DNA from: Pleurobrachia bachei
Lineage: Eukaryota > Ctenophora > Tentaculata > Cydippida > Pleurobrachiidae
Assembly (NCBI GenBank): GCA_000695325.1
Contig: AVPN01000387.1
Span: 1 to 23,287 of the forward strand
DNA: 23,287 bases
Direction of reading: 5' to 3'
Shown: piece after piece, positions 21,254 to 23,287 of the stretch
How positions within the stretch are numbered: position 1 is the stretch's first letter
How the letters are laid out: each line of letters starts with the position of its first letter
Notes under the pieces: generated by a model
What the model was told of the DNA's origin: nothing
Databases searched by the model: none
Seen by the model: only the letters and a program-made list of their open reading frames with translations
Translations under genes and position numbers: made by a program

Positions 21254-21739
21254 TCCTTAGGAATGAACTGCATTTTATGAGAACGTGTTTTAATCATGTT
21301 TATCATTTAGTTCTTTATTCTTGTTTCAAAAAATTGTGAGAAAGAAACCGAAATAACAAAGGCCAGGGCCCAGGGAGTGGTAGTAGGTAGATAGAGTGTT
21401 ATGCAATGGTTTAACACAATTATATGTCTACCACTTTCCTCTCTTGCCACAGTCCCGATTCTCAACGAAGCAAAATCATTATAGATTCTATGACATGCCA
21501 ATATCCAACTAATCAACATAGTTTTTTATATCAAGATTGTTCTGGCGATTGGTTAACCGCATTGTAAACAAAAAGTTAGTTTTATAAACTGTTCTATATT
21601 CGCCTTATTATGAGAGTGTTTTTCTTTTCCAATATCTCCCCATCTCCACATCACCACAGTCACACCTCCAATCACCTGTCTATCTCTGCATCTCCCGCCC
21701 ATATATCCAGTCAGGTGAGCGGACAGTGTAGTGGTAAAG
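21254..21739 (+). other. Spacer between gene 3 exon b and exon c
   Basis: The first part (to 21450) matches 17817-18013. The part from about 21590 (CGCCTTATTATGAGAGTG, TTTCTTTTCC) resembles the intron before exon b (CACCTTATT...AGAGAGT), so it looks like an older duplicate of that intron. A good acceptor sits at 21658-21659 (CATCACCACAG), but the frame it opens does not lead into the recognisable domain. Confidence 0.5.
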
Positions 21740-22127
21740 GTCCTGTTTTTGTGCTTTCTCCTCGCAAAAAGTTAAGACAAAAACCCGGAAGAGGAGAAAA
21801 CCCCGGGTTGGCGCAGATACCCGAAAGAGGAGGCAGAGGGTTGAGGAATACTACACCGAGTACCGTGAGATCGTAGAAGAGTGTTTAAGGACACAAACTT
21901 CAGCCAGGCAACTGTTAGGTGCAGCTTATCCTAATTTCTCGAGAGTCAGACCAGTTGGTGAATTGTATATTGTGGATCCAAAGGAAGCAAGGCGGCTTTT
22001 TAATGCCTATTCGAGACTCAGAGATCTGAGCAAACATTGTACCAAGGAGCTGCTGAAACACCGTGAAATGATATCTGATTTGGTTGAAAAAGGACAGGTT
22101 TTACCTACTAGCTATCACCGAAGATGA
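21740..22127 (+). CDS. Diverged third version (c) of the gene 3 terminal domain
   Basis: The frame ending at TGA 22125-22127 encodes a basic stretch (KTKTRKRRKPRVGADTRKRR) and then a domain laid out like exons a and b: VEEYYTEYREIVEECL, an ARRLFNAYSRLRDL segment, HCTKELLKHREMISDLVEKG. An in-frame stop at 21735-21737 limits its 5' end; an AG at 21738-21739 gives the right phase for exon 4 but lacks a pyrimidine tract, so the start is uncertain. There is no ATG at the front, which fits a terminal exon better than a separate gene. It lies just outside duplication 4, so it exists once. It could also be an exon of another gene. Confidence 0.5.
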
Positions 22128-22170
22128 ATTGATAGTAGTGGGATAATAATTAATTAATTGGTTGATTACA

Positions 22171-22176
22171 AATAAA
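22171..22176 (+). terminator. Polyadenylation signal AATAAA
   Basis: AATAAA lies 44 bp after the stop of exon c, in AT-rich sequence with TTAATTAATTGG before it. It supports exon c as a true 3' terminal exon. Confidence 0.6.
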
Positions 22177-22693
22177 AACACGGGTGTTATAACAGAACAC
22201 ATTTGTTTCACTACCAGGGGTAGATCATTGGTTATTATTAATTTATTAATTTATTAATAAAGCATGATATAATTCGTTTACATTTGTGTCAATATCATCC
22301 ATACCAACTCAGTACTCGGGAGCATATTCCATGCTATATGATATGATGTTGCATTGTAGTAACCTACATGTAGCCTGTAGGTCATGTTTCCTAAAGGGCA
22401 TGATTTGATGTAGGCCGTAGGGGGCATGATTTGATGTTCAGTAGGGGGTGGGTAGATGCCAGAGGGTCTGAGACAGGGAAGGGGGGTTGAAAGAGGGTCC
22501 GAGACAGAGAGGGTTGGTAAGAGGGTACGCGAAGGGAAGGTCTGATAGGGGTGAGTGGTAATTGGTTTACCTCTGCGGGTCTCCTGTCCCTCTTTCCTTA
22601 CATACCCGTACATACCGCTAGCGCCACGTGGCTCTTTTTTCACTTCCCTCAGCTCTAACGCATTTCTCTCTCTCTCTCGTCTCGCTCTAACTC

Positions 22694-22717
22694 ACTTGTC
22701 TCGAGAAAGAGACAAGT
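22694..22717. repeat. 9-bp hairpin
   Basis: ACTTGTCTC (22694-22702), loop GAGAAA, GAGACAAGT (22709-22717). It lies inside a CTCT-rich tract, so some pairing by chance is expected. Confidence 0.7.
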
Positions 22718-22820
22718 CTCGCTCTAACATATCCCCCTTTTCTCTCTGTCCCTCACTCTTTCTCTAACACCTTTCTCCCTCTCTCGTCTCGCTCTAACTC
22801 ACTCCTTTCTCGTATCCCAG

Positions 22821-22879
22821 GAAAAACCTCGGAGACTCGGCACTGAATTTATCAAACTTGAAAGGACAAACGAATCCAA
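22821..22879 (+). other. Possible small coding exon
   Basis: A good acceptor (CCTTTCTCGTATCCCAG) and donor (AA, then GTAAGTC) frame 59 nt. One frame reads EKPRRLGTEFIKLERTNESK, continuing after an acceptor at 23130-23131 as RWKSLR and a stop. Another frame would continue gene 3 exon 4. No homology recognised; it may be the start of a further gene or nothing. Confidence 0.25.
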
Positions 22880-23241
22880 GTAAGTCATGCCCCACTGTCG
22901 TTCCCCTCACCCCTTTGTTTATAATGGGGAGTCGGGGGCCGGGGCCTCCAATATTATATATATTGGGGGCCCTGGCCTCTGTCTGTATTTATAGTACTCC
23001 CCGGGGCTGTGCGTGTACCTGCCGCCATTTTATTTATTTTACCTTCTCTCTGTCTCATTTTAATCCTTGTATTTTCTCTCTGTCTCATTTCTCTCGCTCT
23101 CTCATTCTCTCTGTCCGTTGCGGTCTCTCAGGCGGTGGAAGTCTTTGAGGTGACTCGTGAGAGAGACCATGGCGGCAATGGGTGATTCTCACACTGGCGC
23201 CCAATATATCTCTCTTTCTCACAACCTTGGTGCCAAGGCTG

Positions 23242-23246
<5 letters not shown>
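22880..23246. other. Downstream stretch rich in CTCT and GGGGCC
   Basis: It contains GC-rich near-palindromic sequence around 22932-22970 split by TATATAT, several CTCTCTGTCTCATTT repeats (about 23045-23095), and CCTTGG-TG-CCAAGG near 23225. No gene is supported beyond the possible exon end at 23132-23152. Confidence 0.5.

Positions 23247-23287
<41 letters not shown>
23247..23287. repeat. (TC)n microsatellite, cut by window end
   Basis: An uninterrupted TC dinucleotide run of about 40 bp continues to the last bases of the window. Confidence 0.97.

Larger units (their letters stand above)
13786..21450 (+). repeat. Tandem duplication 4: listerin RING exon through gene 3
   Basis: Unit 13786-18013 (4228 bp) is followed directly by unit 18014-21450 (3437 bp), same orientation. 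The join is CTCTTGCCAC to CAACATGCCG with a shared AC. The size difference comes mainly from a 751-bp insertion found only in the first unit (14162-14912). The last 320 or so bases of the two units are identical, while introns elsewhere have many indels. Confidence 0.95.
22128..22820. other. Gene-poor stretch with simple and short direct repeats
   Basis: No gene seen. It holds GGGCATGATTTGATGT twice (about 22397 and 22422), a purine-rich G stretch at 22438-22545 with repeated GAGGGTC(T/C)GAGACAG, and a pyrimidine-rich part with TCTCGTCTCGCTCTAACTCA twice (about 22675 and 22782). ACCTACA/TGTAGGT near 22361-22381 can form a small stem. Confidence 0.7.

Overview
The window is a compact piece of an invertebrate metazoan nuclear genome, with all recognised genes on the + strand. 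Introns are short (roughly 50 to 430 bp) with GT..AG borders. The two recognisable genes, parkin and listerin, are eukaryotic ubiquitin ligases, and the UBL-RING0-RBR layout of parkin points to an animal. I cannot name the species; a sponge or another early-branching invertebrate is a guess from compactness alone.

Layout: (1) 25-2424, a complete ten-exon parkin gene. (2) 2489-4427, a second parkin copy lacking the UBL exons, joined directly to the first. (3) 4731-5471, listerin exons 1-3, then 5714-5843, a third copy of the last parkin exon. (4) 6148-13946, a complete thirteen-exon listerin gene (1358 codons) with RING domain, interrupted at 11618-13023 by a partial copy of its own exons 10-11. 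(5) 13947-15063, a gene-poor stretch with a 751-bp insertion carrying tandem and inverted repeats. (6) 15064-17816, an unrecognised gene ('gene 3', a likely nuclear protein) with alternative last exons. (7) 18014-18174, an orphan copy of the listerin RING exon, then 18486-21253, a second complete gene 3. (8) 21740-22127, a third, diverged version of the gene 3 last exon. (9) 22128-23287, repeats, possible small exons and a (TC)n run cut by the window end.

Four direct, spacer-less tandem duplications of about 1.4 to 4.2 kb cover most of the window. Copies differ by scattered substitutions and intronic indels, as alleles would. Each junction has 0-2 nt of microhomology, and at least one intact gene survives every duplication. 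They are either real local tandem duplications or two haplotypes laid end to end by the assembler.

The strangest signal comes from comparing copies. At two places, 12783-12811 (a listerin intron) and 21064-21114 (a gene 3 coding exon), the downstream copy carries the base-by-base complement of the upstream copy in the SAME direction, not reversed. The matches are exact (29/29, and 50/50 plus a compatible 51st base), with matching sequence resuming directly on either side. An inversion gives a reverse complement, so no ordinary DNA rearrangement explains this. A sequence-processing error or artificial edit is the leading explanation; if confirmed in raw reads it would be unprecedented.
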